From: Deltaproteobacteria bacterium
Lineage (GTDB): Bacteria > Myxococcota > Kuafuiibacteriia > Kuafuiibacteriales > Kuafuiibacteriaceae
Length of the DNA stretch: 64,000 nucleotides
NCBI GenBank assembly: GCA_016703535.1
Contig: JADJBV010000001.1
Coordinates: forward strand, 5,136,001 to 5,200,000
Direction of reading: 5' to 3'
Of the stretch, positions 27,701 to 35,116 are shown piece by piece (position 1 is the stretch's first letter; each line of letters starts with the position of its first letter). The position numbers were made by a program, and so were the translations under genes. Below the pieces are notes generated by a model that searched no databases, was not told the DNA's origin, and saw only the letters and a program-made list of their open reading frames with translations.

Positions 27701-27883
27701 TCCCAAACCATCCCGGTGGCAGCGAGAGCAATCGGGGGTGATCGCCATGGTGACCGAGTGGTCCACGCCGACCACCACGTTTGGCTTGGGGACGGTGTCG
27801 AGAGGGTGCCACAGCTCCGCGCGCGCGGAGCCCGAGGAGGCCATCAGTAGGGAGCAGGTCAATAAGATCCGTTGAGCTTTCAT
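24716..27883 (-). CDS. pilY1: PilY1-like type IV pilus tip/adhesin protein
   Basis: 1055 aa from the ATG at 27883, which has GAGGAAAA upstream and opens a clean signal peptide (RILLTCSLLMASSGSARA). The N-terminal half has a VWA-like start (NVVVGVDHSVTMAITPDC, metal site D-x-S-x-T) and many cysteines, several in CxxC or CxC arrays (CSRC, CTCDMTQPDCD). The C-terminal half (~650-1055) is the PilC/PilY1 beta-propeller, with segments such as YGRGYFAVDITNPCNP and VVYGGGDYRNLT. PilY1 sits at the tip of type IV pili, needs the minor pilins for export, and controls retraction and adhesion. It follows fimT-pilV-pilW-pilX in the expected order. Confidence 0.9.
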   Translation of the reverse strand: MKAQRILLTCSLLMASSGSARAELWHPLDTVPKPNVVVGVDHSVTMAITPDCSRCHRDGLGGNPSRLDEMKSELGLVMPMFQNYFQYSAFTYSACGYARITGRSPIPVSNNLNQALTDSINVINGAGHCNSSETSWPLAATGGSSPCLTPTAGCFGDPAAVQDIFNTGIDGLNIPMPVMTSTTCDLTGLPYDLTSSLMLKLAGGAFTWPRWGGANTPPTPTQVTDDLCTPLQSVLSSVQTEINTCSSRPVGIWDMSFLAGALSAWCNPGNISTSICNNTPASAPFAGLRDTCTCDMTQPDCDLGAAGFFSECGNPLSWKARQQVAVCEAYSTDPGRFGRMFLNQPDNKVVAGGCRENVGLFMTDGYMGGTFGTYLEAAGAQPAYGSTSVVGLTNMFVFRISNVFSGQANNMQQAVSNDPMMVAFDATNVQQMTGAFAQVLSRIFKGVYVGARFGMDDIQSQAFMHVVSVPGANGAPPVNDRYLGFPTRISAHNVDAATGALSPNAVWETDWTSKATTSPGCYTQLNTGGGDVPLLGPGGTFGNGVARTQTVNSGSIDRDGNGTLDVTPGTAQIRFGRMHGFASSKPVVVGWPSEAAPNGDYTNWAAHRAAIRTRRQGVYFSDGGYVLGIHGGDFVAGTNTYGTTTRSYRYNLAVADAGKEILRYKPSWINDPEVTYNYTLNNWVTQPMITGDLVAQEVWINTGTPRWATLLVGNQGQYGRGYFAVDITNPCNPVRYREWVLPSTAKASAAPVVAYVKRAAGGFSPVVVTVGGVGGPPALYVYNLETGAGLVPTLAATIPLPAGASYIAAPACLSSKGGQAIDVCYALREDGFLARVMIGVNGAPIGAAVDATPIDGGGNRLSMASGEIFTTTPLVYFDSRGRVNVVYGGGDYRNLTTSSGQNYLYRAIDASNRQATATTPTLDQVCTPSGGSTLGRIPFGPGERLISAPSIANGVVAAATYATASSGCASGGGFVYAMNSESCTDATSPALRPVANTAGSGIPTTPTLHRQSGELLIGGSDKPRGVMVAGVGVTSTKGLRPMVRRLYFRYDQSLR

Positions 27884-27905
27884 TTCGATTTTTCCTCGCA
27901 CCGTT

Positions 27906-28427
27906 TCAGTTCGAGTGGGCGTTGGCCCGCGGGACCCCAACTCCGATGAGTGCGCGTTCCTCCGAGGGCACGAGGCGGCTCCCCTCGGGATCGGCAGGGT
28001 TGGTTGCGATCTGGACCTCGACCTCGACGATTTGGGTATGGGTCTTGGTCGCGTCTTCACCTGAAGACGCGAGCCCGCGCTGACCGAGTCGCAGGCCCAC
28101 CCGCACCGCGTAGTCATCCGTGGTGGGGCCCGCGGTCGGATAGGTGAAGCCCGGGACGAAATCAACAGGGATGCCCCCGGAATAGAAGATGTCGTGGTCG
28201 GTATCCATCAGGGACGCTGCGTCGACCTCTTGAATCCGGTCCATGGCCTGGGCCAAGCCCAACTCGATTCCACCTTTGAGCATCTCGGTCGAGCGAACTG
28301 CACCCGATTCCCGGATGCTGGTGGCGGTCCGCTCCGAGGTAATGGCGATCGCCAAGCTCATGAGCGCCAAGAGGATGATGACCGACAGGAGCGCCATGCC
28401 TGCAGATGAAGAGTGTGGTCGTCGCAT
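27906..28427 (-). CDS. PilX-like minor pilin, copy 1
   Basis: 173 aa from the ATG at 28427, which overlaps the pilW stop (TGATG). The short basic leader ends in Gly and is followed by the hydrophobic helix MALLSVIILLALMSLAIAI. Glu5 is absent, as usual for PilX/GspK-like pilins. The C-terminal part contains ...SEERALIGVGVPRANAHSN. The paralogue at 30902-31426 has nearly the same ending (AEERAAVGILIPRVHSN). It should be a component of the pilus-priming complex in the inner membrane. The gap to pilY1 is 22 bases. Confidence 0.85.
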   Translation of the reverse strand: MRRPHSSSAGMALLSVIILLALMSLAIAITSERTATSIRESGAVRSTEMLKGGIELGLAQAMDRIQEVDAASLMDTDHDIFYSGGIPVDFVPGFTYPTAGPTTDDYAVRVGLRLGQRGLASSGEDATKTHTQIVEVEVQIATNPADPEGSRLVPSEERALIGVGVPRANAHSN

Positions 28428-29524
28428 CAGTAGGGCTCCGCAGGCGCGTTGGCGGGCGCTCCCATGTCGAAGTAGCGTAGATTGATTGGCGATTCGCCAG
28501 CCGAGATCCACTGCATACTGGTCGTGAGATTCACGCCGGGTGGCACCGGCCCATCCTCGACGGCGACCGCCTGCTTGTTGGTTCCGCCAGGACCCTTGTT
28601 CATCGCTCGGGCCAGCAGGTTGGCGCGCACGTTCCGAACCTCGAACCAACGAGCTTTGGCGGCGCCGGCGGTCCCCATCGAAGCGCCGAAGTCTCCAGGT
28701 CGGCCATCGAAGGCCCAGAAACTCGCGCCTGCGACGCCCACACCGGCCATGTTGTACGCCTCAGTCGTGACTTGATAGGCGATCTGCAAGTCGACGATTC
28801 CGGGGCCCACCACGTCGACGCCACCGCCGACCGCGGGCACTCGGAAGGTCGCAGGAAACCCGGCGACGAGCGCACCGGGGGCGGCGGGATTGAGGTCCGA
28901 ACGGCGCAACAGGGGCGTGGGCCCCGCGTTGTCGACCCAATACGTCGAGATTCGAGCGCACATCACTTCGGAGCCGACCGCAACGTTGAATTGAAGGGCA
29001 TCGACCGAGTTGGTACCGGCCAGCTGGATGATCTGGGTTCGTCCGCCGGCGGGGGCGCTATGGTCAATGATCAGCGCCACGTTGTTCGGGCAGGCCAGCG
29101 GTGGCAACCCAACCGCAACTCCGCCCTGGTTGTGGGCGGCCAAGGTCGGCAAGGAGGACCGGGGGTCGGGGACCACCATCTGGATCGCGTCGGGACCGGC
29201 CGGGTTGTTGAAGCCGTAGATCGCTGGAATCGCGTTGAAGCCACCGACGGGCGTAACCACCGAGAGCCCCGCCCATGCGGCGTTGCCAACGTCGACACCG
29301 ATCGCGCCGGTCGTGCCATACCCAGCCATCCGGATGTCGTCGCGAAGTTGTCGAGTGATCAAGCGGGTGCGGACCAAGGAGTCGTTGACCTCCCGTGCCC
29401 GGGAGTTGAGCCGAACGATGTTGACGCCAACTTTCGCCGCGACGACTACACAGATCGCTCCGACCGCAACGGCGACCATCATTTCGACCAGAGTAAAGCC
29501 GCGACGGTTGATCTTCGATGTCAT
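28427..29524 (-). CDS. PilW-like minor pilin, copy 1
   Basis: 365 aa from the ATG at 29524, giving a short basic leader and a textbook prepilin site RRG-FTLVEMMVAVAVGAI with Glu5. The body is long and beta-rich, as in PilW. It ends INLRYFDMGAPANAPAEPY, nearly identical to the copy at 31426-32553 (INLRYFDLGAPPGVDAEPY). Prepilin peptidase should cut after Gly. It starts 2 bases after the pilV stop and overlaps pilX by one base. Confidence 0.88.
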   Translation of the reverse strand: MTSKINRRGFTLVEMMVAVAVGAICVVVAAKVGVNIVRLNSRAREVNDSLVRTRLITRQLRDDIRMAGYGTTGAIGVDVGNAAWAGLSVVTPVGGFNAIPAIYGFNNPAGPDAIQMVVPDPRSSLPTLAAHNQGGVAVGLPPLACPNNVALIIDHSAPAGGRTQIIQLAGTNSVDALQFNVAVGSEVMCARISTYWVDNAGPTPLLRRSDLNPAAPGALVAGFPATFRVPAVGGGVDVVGPGIVDLQIAYQVTTEAYNMAGVGVAGASFWAFDGRPGDFGASMGTAGAAKARWFEVRNVRANLLARAMNKGPGGTNKQAVAVEDGPVPPGVNLTTSMQWISAGESPINLRYFDMGAPANAPAEPY

Positions 29525-29526
29525 GC

Positions 29527-30120
29527 TCACCCCCGCCACCCGGCGGTCAACGGGTCGTCCGCTCTCGCGTTGCAAGCCTTCTGCACCGTGAACACCCGCA
29601 GCCAAGGACTCTCGGTGACCAAGACGCTGTCCCGGGCCGCATCATTTTGGATCTGGCGAACCCGGATATCGACTTCGTAGGTCAAGGTGTTGACGTTCAA
29701 CAGCGCGATGCTCCGGACCATGTAGTCGACCTGCAGCACCGGCGCGCCAGCGGTCGGGAGACCCTCACCGTCGAAGTTCCCGATGGTCTGGAGCATCGAA
29801 CCGGCCGGGGCGGCGACTTGAGTTGGGATCCACACCCCCTCGACGGTCAAGCCAGGATCCCGAGTGGCCGCGGCCGAGGGAACCGGGGCCCCTCCGAGGG
29901 CCGCAGGGAAATCACAGCGTGCGCTCCGGATCTCCGAGCTCAGCCGACTGTAGAGGTCGATGCCCTGGCTGTTCAGGCGGAGCACTCGCTGCGAACTGAC
30001 CAGACTCGTGATGAGGCTGAAGATCGCGGCCACCCCGATGGTGAGGACCGCAAACGCCACCATCGCCTCGATGAGGGTCATACCTCGGCGGCCCAACCGG
30101 CCCCTGCGCGGCTGCATCAT
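29527..30120 (-). CDS. PilV-like minor pilin, copy 1
   Basis: 197 aa from tandem ATGs at 30120/30117, with GAGGAA a few bases upstream. The leader ends RRG and is followed by MTLIEAMVAFAVLTIGVAAI with Glu5. Paired segments EIRSARCDF and VFTVQKACNA carry two cysteines that are also present in the second copy, suggesting a conserved disulfide. Upstream in-frame sequence that overlaps fimT does not look coding in this frame. It lies between fimT and pilW. Confidence 0.85.
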   Translation of the reverse strand: MMQPRRGRLGRRGMTLIEAMVAFAVLTIGVAAIFSLITSLVSSQRVLRLNSQGIDLYSRLSSEIRSARCDFPAALGGAPVPSAAATRDPGLTVEGVWIPTQVAAPAGSMLQTIGNFDGEGLPTAGAPVLQVDYMVRSIALLNVNTLTYEVDIRVRQIQNDAARDSVLVTESPWLRVFTVQKACNARADDPLTAGWRG

Positions 30121-30122
30121 CT

Positions 30123-30782
30123 CTAGAGTTCCTCGGCGCAGGGCGCCACGGGGTTGTCGACGCTGTTTCGGCACATCACTCCGGACGGCAAGATCCGCAA
30201 GCCCGAAGGAATCGGCGTCCCCGTCGTCATCGCAGCCTGCAAATACACGTGCTGCGCGGCCGGCGCGCCATTGAAGACCAGGCGGCCCGAGGCGGTGAAG
30301 GCAAACTGGGCCGCGTTCACCAAGGCGGGCGCGACGAAGGTGGCGTTGATGGGGAGACCGTCCTCGGGGTCTTGATTGATCGCGAAGGTGCGGCAGAAGA
30401 CGGTCACATTCGGTCCCGCCGGCACGAGGTTGGTAGGCACCTGGATGTTGGGGGGAGCAACCCGGACCCACAGCTGGGCGAGGGGGTTGGTTCCGTCCGG
30501 GGCGACCACCCCCCCGGGCGGGGTGCAGCTGGGATCATAGAGGATTCGGTTGGTGCCGAGGCGACTGCCAGCGACCGCCGCCAAGGCCTGAGCCCGCTCG
30601 ATTCGGCTTTGGATGAAGGACATCTGCTGGTCGAGGGTGCGACGTTCCCGGACCCGGGTCAGGTTCGCCCCGGCGAGGGCGGCCAACACCCCGATGATGG
30701 CCACCACGATCACCACCTCGACCAAGGTAAACCCGAATTGGTGATGGCGGCGGGAGACCATGTCGGGAGGGCCCGTGTGCAC
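30123..30782 (-). CDS. FimT/GspH-like pseudopilin, copy 1 (first gene of operon 1)
   Basis: 219 aa from a GTG at 30782, or 212 aa from the ATG at 30761. The GTG is preferred weakly because GGAA lies 7 bases upstream and the same GGAAYACRCYGTG arrangement occurs before the paralogue. The ATG gives a more typical short leader. The prepilin site QFG-FTLVEVVIVVAIIGVLAALAG and the GspH-like body (ERAQALAAVAGSRLG) are clear. Conserved Cys occur near the end (SGVMCRNSVDNPVAPC). It begins the operon that runs on to pilY1 and the PEGA gene. Confidence 0.87.
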   Translation of the reverse strand: MHTGPPDMVSRRHHQFGFTLVEVVIVVAIIGVLAALAGANLTRVRERRTLDQQMSFIQSRIERAQALAAVAGSRLGTNRILYDPSCTPPGGVVAPDGTNPLAQLWVRVAPPNIQVPTNLVPAGPNVTVFCRTFAINQDPEDGLPINATFVAPALVNAAQFAFTASGRLVFNGAPAAQHVYLQAAMTTGTPIPSGLRILPSGVMCRNSVDNPVAPCAEEL

Positions 30783-30786
30783 GGCG

Positions 30787-30884
30787 TGTTCCAGCAGTGC
30801 GAGGTTTGAGAAAAGTCACACTCGGACGCAATGGCGTTCAGGTCCTACACGCAAGGCTTGATCGGTCGTTCGTCCGATCATTCC
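30787..30884 (-). promoter_or_regulatory. Duplicated 98-bp pilin-operon leader, copy A
   Basis: This stretch upstream of fimT copy 1 aligns without gaps to 33756-33853 upstream of fimT copy 2, 84 of 98 bases identical by hand count. The longest identical block spans GTTCAGGTCCTACACGCAAG and continues through GCTTGATCGGTC. It ends just before the fimT GTG on the minus strand. It contains the inverted repeat GATCGG-8-CCGATC (30860-30879). No sigma70 or sigma54 consensus stands out. Confidence 0.7.
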
Positions 30885-30899
30885 CGGGTCGAAGCCCGG
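30884..30899 (-). terminator. Hairpin after pilX copy 2
   Basis: CCGGG-TCGAAG-CCCGG lies just downstream of the pilX copy 2 stop (minus strand). It is followed by the second inverted repeat of leader A, and no T-run follows. It may end operon 2 or simply separate the two operons. Confidence 0.35.
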
Positions 30900-30901
30900 T
30901 C

Positions 30902-31426
30902 TCAATTTGAATGGACGCGGGGGATCAGGATGCCCACGGCAGCCCGCTCTTCAGCGGGTGGTGTCGTACCCACCGCCTGGACACTGACTTGGAGCTCGAC
31001 GATCTGGCCGTAGGCCTTGCGCACGTCTTCTCCAGCGGGGGGGCGGGTGCGTTGCCCCGGCCTCAACCCAATCCGCACCTGGAAGGCACCTTGGTAGGGG
31101 CCACTGTTGGGATAACCAAACGCGGGGACGAAGTCGCGACCGGCGGCGATCGGGACCGCACCGTTAAAGATGTCGTAGTCCTGCTCGGCCAGCTGGACGA
31201 CGTCCCGGACCAGGGCCTGATCGATGGCCTGGTCCAGGCCCGTCTCCAAGGCGCCCTTGAGCATCTCGCTCGCCTTGACCGTGCCGGCGCCGCTCAAGGA
31301 GCTGACCACCTGCTCGTTCACCAGCGCCACCGCAGTGGTCATCAAGGCCACTAAGATGATCACCGCGATCAGCGCGAACCCGCGCCGGTGGCGATGACCG
31401 CTCCTTCTTCGTTCGATGGGTCCCAT
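30902..31426 (-). CDS. PilX-like minor pilin, copy 2
   Basis: 174 aa from the ATG at 31426, overlapping the pilW copy 2 stop as TGATG. A long basic leader (ERRRSGHRHRRG) precedes FALIAVIILVALMTTAVALV, again without Glu5. It ends AEERAAVGILIPRVHSN, like copy 1. It is the last gene of operon 2. Unlike copy 1, it is not followed by its own pilY1, so the second pilin set may share the single PilY1 of operon 1 or use one elsewhere. Confidence 0.85.
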   Translation of the reverse strand: MGPIERRRSGHRHRRGFALIAVIILVALMTTAVALVNEQVVSSLSGAGTVKASEMLKGALETGLDQAIDQALVRDVVQLAEQDYDIFNGAVPIAAGRDFVPAFGYPNSGPYQGAFQVRIGLRPGQRTRPPAGEDVRKAYGQIVELQVSVQAVGTTPPAEERAAVGILIPRVHSN

Positions 31427-32553
31427 CAGTAGGGCTCCGCGTCCACGCCCGGCGGGGCTCCGAGGTCGAAGTAACGTAGGTTGATCAACGCCTCGGAGGC
31501 GGTGACCCAGTCCGCCCGCAGGTCCCGAAGGAGCGGGATGGTGTTGGCCACTTGATCCTCCCGCAGGTTGACGTTCCGGTTGCCGTTGGCCACCTGCATC
31601 TTCCGCATGGTCCGAGCCAGCAGGTTGATCCGCACCTGCCGCACCTCGAACCACCGCGGTGTCACCGGGCTGTTGAGGCCGGGTCCTGGGAGGTTGAGGT
31701 TGCCGCCGAAGTCCCCCGCAGCCTCGTAGGCCCAGCCCGTGACGCCCGCGCCGATCGGCACGCCCGCGTCGATGAAAGCTTCGGCCGACATTCGGTAGGC
31801 AACCTGCATGTTCAGGATGCCGGGCGCTACGATGTCGGCGGCGTTGGCGGCGGGGGCCAGGCGCCGCAGCGGGCCCATGGCCACCGGGCCGTCCAGCGGC
31901 CGCCAATCCGATCGGCGCAAGGTTGGGGTGGCCGGCGCCGGCGGGATCTCAACCCAATACGTCGAGACCCGGGCGCACATCACCTCGCTCCCGGCGGCGA
32001 TGTCAAACTGCAGGTTGTCCAAGGCAGCACCCGTGGCCGGGTTGATCTGAAAGACCTGGGTCCGTCCAGCGCCCGTGGGTGAAGTGTGGTCGACGACGTA
32101 GGCCACGCCAGTCGGGCACGCCAGGACGCCGAGTCCGATCAGGTTGGCCCCCGCGAACAATGCGGCGGGCCCCGCCAACTGGAGGGCCACCTGCCGAACG
32201 CTCCCCAGATCGGGCACCACCAGCTGCACCGCGTCCGAATCCCCGGCCGGGCCGTTCAGCCCCAACACAGCAGGCATCGCCGGATAGCCGGCGGTCGGAG
32301 TGTTGACCGAGGGCCACTGCAGAGGATCGACGGCGATCGCGCCGGTCGAGCCGTAGCCGGCCACCCGCAAGTCCTCTCGGATCTGCCGCGCGACCAGGCG
32401 CGCCCGGTTGGTCAGGTCCGTGACCTCTTTGGCCTTGGCCTTCTGACGGATCACGACACCGGCCACGTTGGCTGCGACGACCACGCTGATCGCCCCCACG
32501 GCCACCGCAACCATCATCTCGACCAAGGTGAAGCCACGACGCGAGGCGCTCAT
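31426..32553 (-). CDS. PilW-like minor pilin, copy 2
   Basis: 375 aa. Leader MSASRRG, then FTLVEMMVAVAVGAISVVVA with Glu5. The first 70 residues are almost identical in pattern to copy 1 (ARLVARQIREDLRVAGYGSTGAI against TRLITRQLRDDIRMAGYGTTGAI), and the C-terminal 20 residues are also close, while the middle diverges. Its start overlaps pilV copy 2 by four bases (ATGA). Confidence 0.88.
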   Translation of the reverse strand: MSASRRGFTLVEMMVAVAVGAISVVVAANVAGVVIRQKAKAKEVTDLTNRARLVARQIREDLRVAGYGSTGAIAVDPLQWPSVNTPTAGYPAMPAVLGLNGPAGDSDAVQLVVPDLGSVRQVALQLAGPAALFAGANLIGLGVLACPTGVAYVVDHTSPTGAGRTQVFQINPATGAALDNLQFDIAAGSEVMCARVSTYWVEIPPAPATPTLRRSDWRPLDGPVAMGPLRRLAPAANAADIVAPGILNMQVAYRMSAEAFIDAGVPIGAGVTGWAYEAAGDFGGNLNLPGPGLNSPVTPRWFEVRQVRINLLARTMRKMQVANGNRNVNLREDQVANTIPLLRDLRADWVTASEALINLRYFDLGAPPGVDAEPY

Positions 32554-33137
32554 GGTACGAACTCCCCGCGCCCACTCTGGGCGGCCGTCGGCGGATCAAC
32601 CCGCCCGTTGCAGAGCTTCTCGACGGTGAACATCTTGATCCAGAAGCCCTCTTCGCGGGCGGCCGCGTCTCGGGCGGGGTCGTTGGTGATCTCGCGGACC
32701 CGGATGTCGACCTCGTAGGCGAGCAGTTGGGTCGCCGCGCGGCCTCCGGTGAAGGCGCCCACCGGTCGAACGCGGTAAGAGACGCGCACCTGAGGCGAGA
32801 GGTCGGTGCTCAAGCCGAAGGCTTGGATCGTCGAGCTGGCCGGCGGCGGAGCCAGGTCGTCCACCCAGGTGTTGGGCGGTACCGCCGCCAGGCCGGGATC
32901 GATGCTAAAGGCCGACGGCGGGTCGGTCGCCTGAAAATCACAGTGGGCGTCCCGGATCTCGGCGGAGAGCCGCGAATAGAGATCGAGGCCGTTGCCGGTC
33001 AAAGCCAGGGACCGATGCCCGCTGCTCACGTGCCCCAACAGGTTGAAGATGGAGGCGACGCCGATGGTCAACACGACCACCGACACCATCGTCTCGACCA
33101 AGGTCATGCCTCGCCGGTGATCCAGGGGGCGCCGCAT
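32550..33137 (-). CDS. PilV-like minor pilin, copy 2
   Basis: 195 aa from the ATG at 33137, which overlaps the fimT copy 2 stop (TGATG). Prepilin site HRRG-MTLVETMVSVVVLTIGVASI with Glu5. It shares EIRDAHCDF and MFTVEKLCN with copy 1. The order, coupling and orientation repeat those of operon 1. Confidence 0.86.
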   Translation of the reverse strand: MRRPLDHRRGMTLVETMVSVVVLTIGVASIFNLLGHVSSGHRSLALTGNGLDLYSRLSAEIRDAHCDFQATDPPSAFSIDPGLAAVPPNTWVDDLAPPPASSTIQAFGLSTDLSPQVRVSYRVRPVGAFTGGRAATQLLAYEVDIRVREITNDPARDAAAREEGFWIKMFTVEKLCNGRVDPPTAAQSGRGEFVP

Positions 33138-33751
33138 CAGAACCGCTCCTCGTCGCAAGGGGCCGCCGGGTCGTCGATGGCGCTGGTGCAGACCACCCCG
33201 GAAGACAGGATCCGAAATCCATAGGTGATGTTCGGGGCGCCCACGACCTGAGCCTGCACGTGGACCGAAGGGGGCGCACCTCCCCCGGGCACCGCCAAGC
33301 GACCGGCGGAGGTGAAGCCAAACGCGGGCACGCCGGAGGTGATGGTGCCGCGGTTGGCGGTGGTGACGGAGAAGTCCACCGTTTCGCAGAAGACCGTCAT
33401 GACGTCGGCGGCGGCGTTGTAGACCACGCTCCGCGGCAGGACCAGGTTGGGGGGCGCGATCTGCACCCAGACTCCACCGCCGAGGCCGCCGGGGCAGGAA
33501 GCGGGGTCGCTGACCAGGCGGGCCGCGTCACCGATGCGGCTGCCCGCGACCGAGGCGAGGGCCTGAGCCCGCTCCACCGCGCTCTTGATGATCCCGGCCT
33601 GGGCGTCGACGGAGGAGTTGCGCTGCATGCGCGAGAAGTTCCAGGTAGCGATCGCGGCCAGGGCTCCGATGATGGCGACGACCACCACCATCTCGATCAA
33701 CGTAAAACCCCTGCTGGCGGAACGGGGCATGCTAGGCCCACCCCGCTGCAC
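33137..33751 (-). CDS. FimT/GspH-like pseudopilin, copy 2 (first gene of operon 2)
   Basis: 204 aa from the GTG at 33751 (GGAA 7 bases before it) or 197 aa from the ATG at 33730. The same choice of starts, 21 bases apart, exists in copy 1. Prepilin site SRG-FTLIEMVVVVAIIGALAAI, then ERAQALASVAGSRIG. The ending FRILSSGVVCTSAIDDPAAPC matches copy 1 in its cysteines. It opens operon 2, downstream of leader B and the sigma-factor gene. Confidence 0.86.
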   Translation of the reverse strand: MQRGGPSMPRSASRGFTLIEMVVVVAIIGALAAIATWNFSRMQRNSSVDAQAGIIKSAVERAQALASVAGSRIGDAARLVSDPASCPGGLGGGVWVQIAPPNLVLPRSVVYNAAADVMTVFCETVDFSVTTANRGTITSGVPAFGFTSAGRLAVPGGGAPPSVHVQAQVVGAPNITYGFRILSSGVVCTSAIDDPAAPCDEERF

Positions 33752-33755
33752 AGTG

Positions 33756-33853
33756 TATTCCAGTGGTTGAAGGTTTGAGAAAAGTCACACCCGAACGCAA
33801 TGCGGTTCAGGTCCTACACGCAAGGCTTGATCGGTCATTTGTCCGACTATTCC
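33756..33853 (-). promoter_or_regulatory. Duplicated 98-bp pilin-operon leader, copy B
   Basis: Second copy of the leader found at 30787-30884, same length and same position relative to fimT. Its far end overlaps the last codons of the sigma-factor gene (stop at 33847). The inverted repeat of copy A is reduced to TCGG/CCGA here. The shared core reads GAGAAAAGTCACAC and CAGGTCCTACACGCAAGG on the plus strand. Confidence 0.7.
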
Positions 33854-35097
33854 ACGTCGAAGTGGTAGCCGAGCTCCACGTCGGGCCCGAGGGTCTGAAT
33901 CAGGTGTTCTTTCAGGCGCTTACGGAGTCCCGTCACGATCTGGCCCATCCGCTGCTTGGTGACCCCGAAGCGGGCGCCCAGGTCGGAGAGGGAGATGGGA
34001 TCCTCGGCCATCAAGTGTTCGTCCCAGGCGGCCTTTTCCCGGGCGTCGGTCAAGGTCTCGGCGAAGGCTTCGAGGGCGTCGCCGACGCTGGCTTCGAACT
34101 CCTTTCGGAAGGCCTCGGCCTCGGGGGTCGCGCCGGAGCCGGACATGCCGTCCAAGATCGTGCCGGCCGACTGATCATCGAGGTGCACCGGTGCGTCCAG
34201 GCGGACCTCGGACTGGTCCATGTGGCGGACCACCTCTTCCAGATCTTCTTGTTTGACGCCGAGGCGTTCGGCCAACAAACGGGGCCCGGGCTCGACGCCT
34301 TGAGCCCGTAGCTTGGCTCGCTCTCGGGCCAGCTGGAAGAACAACTTCCGACCCACCCGGGTGCGAGAGATCCGAACGGTGCGGGAGTGCTCCAACAGGT
34401 AGCGGAGCATGTACGCGCGGATCCAAAAGGTGGCGTAGGTGGAGAACTTGGCGCCCTTGAACGGATCGAAGCGCTGCACCGCCTCGACCAAACCCACGTT
34501 GCCCTCTTGGATCAGGTCGAGGACGCTGGCCCAGGCACGGCGGTATTTGTAGGCCATCTTCACGACCAGCCGCAGGTTGTGGACCACCAACTTCTTGGCC
34601 GCGATCGGGTCCTGGTGTTCGTAGTAGGCCATGGTCAAGGCCTTCTCTTCGTCCAGGGTCAAGAGCGGATATCGGCCGACCTCCGCCAAAAACGCGTCGA
34701 GGGGTTGGCGGGCCCCGTCTTTGCTCCGCAACGCCGGCACCGAACTCGCGGTGCTGGCGGGCATGGAGACCAAGGACGGCAGGGTCGGCATGGTGCCGAC
34801 GTCGACCACTGGACCTTCCGAGCCGGCGTCGTCGACCGGTTCGACCTCGGGTTCGATCTGGTCTTTGTCCCAAAGGACCTCAGGTTCGGAGGGGCTCTCC
34901 TCCTCGGGCTCCTCTGTGGGGGCTTCGGTGGGGGCCGCCGCGGCAGGTGCCGGGGCCTTCTTGCTGACCCGACGGGTGCGCTTCGGGGGCGCGGCCTTGG
35001 CGGCGTTGTCGGCGGGTGGATGTGCACCCGCGCCGGCCTCCGGCTCTTCTGCCGGACCGGCGCCGCCCCGAGCTCGCGTGCTCACGCCGCTACTCAA
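33847..35097 (-). CDS. RpoH-like (sigma-32/sigma-70 family) RNA polymerase sigma factor with long N-terminal extension
   Basis: 416 aa. The sigma core begins near residue 132: region 1.2 PLDAFLAEVGRYPLLTLDEE, region 2 (~171-241) with LDLIQEGNVGLVEAVQRFDP and KFSTYATFWIRAYM, region 3 (~245-340) and region 4 (~350-405) with a helix-turn-helix LSDLGARFGVTKQRMGQIV. The first ~125 residues are Pro/Ala/Glu-rich with a basic patch (KRTRRVSKKAP) and look disordered, which RpoH does not have. Group 3/RpoH-like alternative sigma factors are numerous in myxobacteria. It stands directly upstream of pilin operon 2 on the same strand. Confidence 0.88.
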   Translation of the reverse strand: MSSGVSTRARGGAGPAEEPEAGAGAHPPADNAAKAAPPKRTRRVSKKAPAPAAAAPTEAPTEEPEEESPSEPEVLWDKDQIEPEVEPVDDAGSEGPVVDVGTMPTLPSLVSMPASTASSVPALRSKDGARQPLDAFLAEVGRYPLLTLDEEKALTMAYYEHQDPIAAKKLVVHNLRLVVKMAYKYRRAWASVLDLIQEGNVGLVEAVQRFDPFKGAKFSTYATFWIRAYMLRYLLEHSRTVRISRTRVGRKLFFQLARERAKLRAQGVEPGPRLLAERLGVKQEDLEEVVRHMDQSEVRLDAPVHLDDQSAGTILDGMSGSGATPEAEAFRKEFEASVGDALEAFAETLTDAREKAAWDEHLMAEDPISLSDLGARFGVTKQRMGQIVTGLRKRLKEHLIQTLGPDVELGYHFDVE

Positions 35098-35116
35098 GAC
35101 TCCCGCGGGGACCAGG

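Noticed and set aside
30787..30884. Sigma54 promoter in the pilin leader
   Set aside because: Expected for some pilin genes, but no TGGCAC-N5-TTGC pattern is present on the minus strand in either leader copy.
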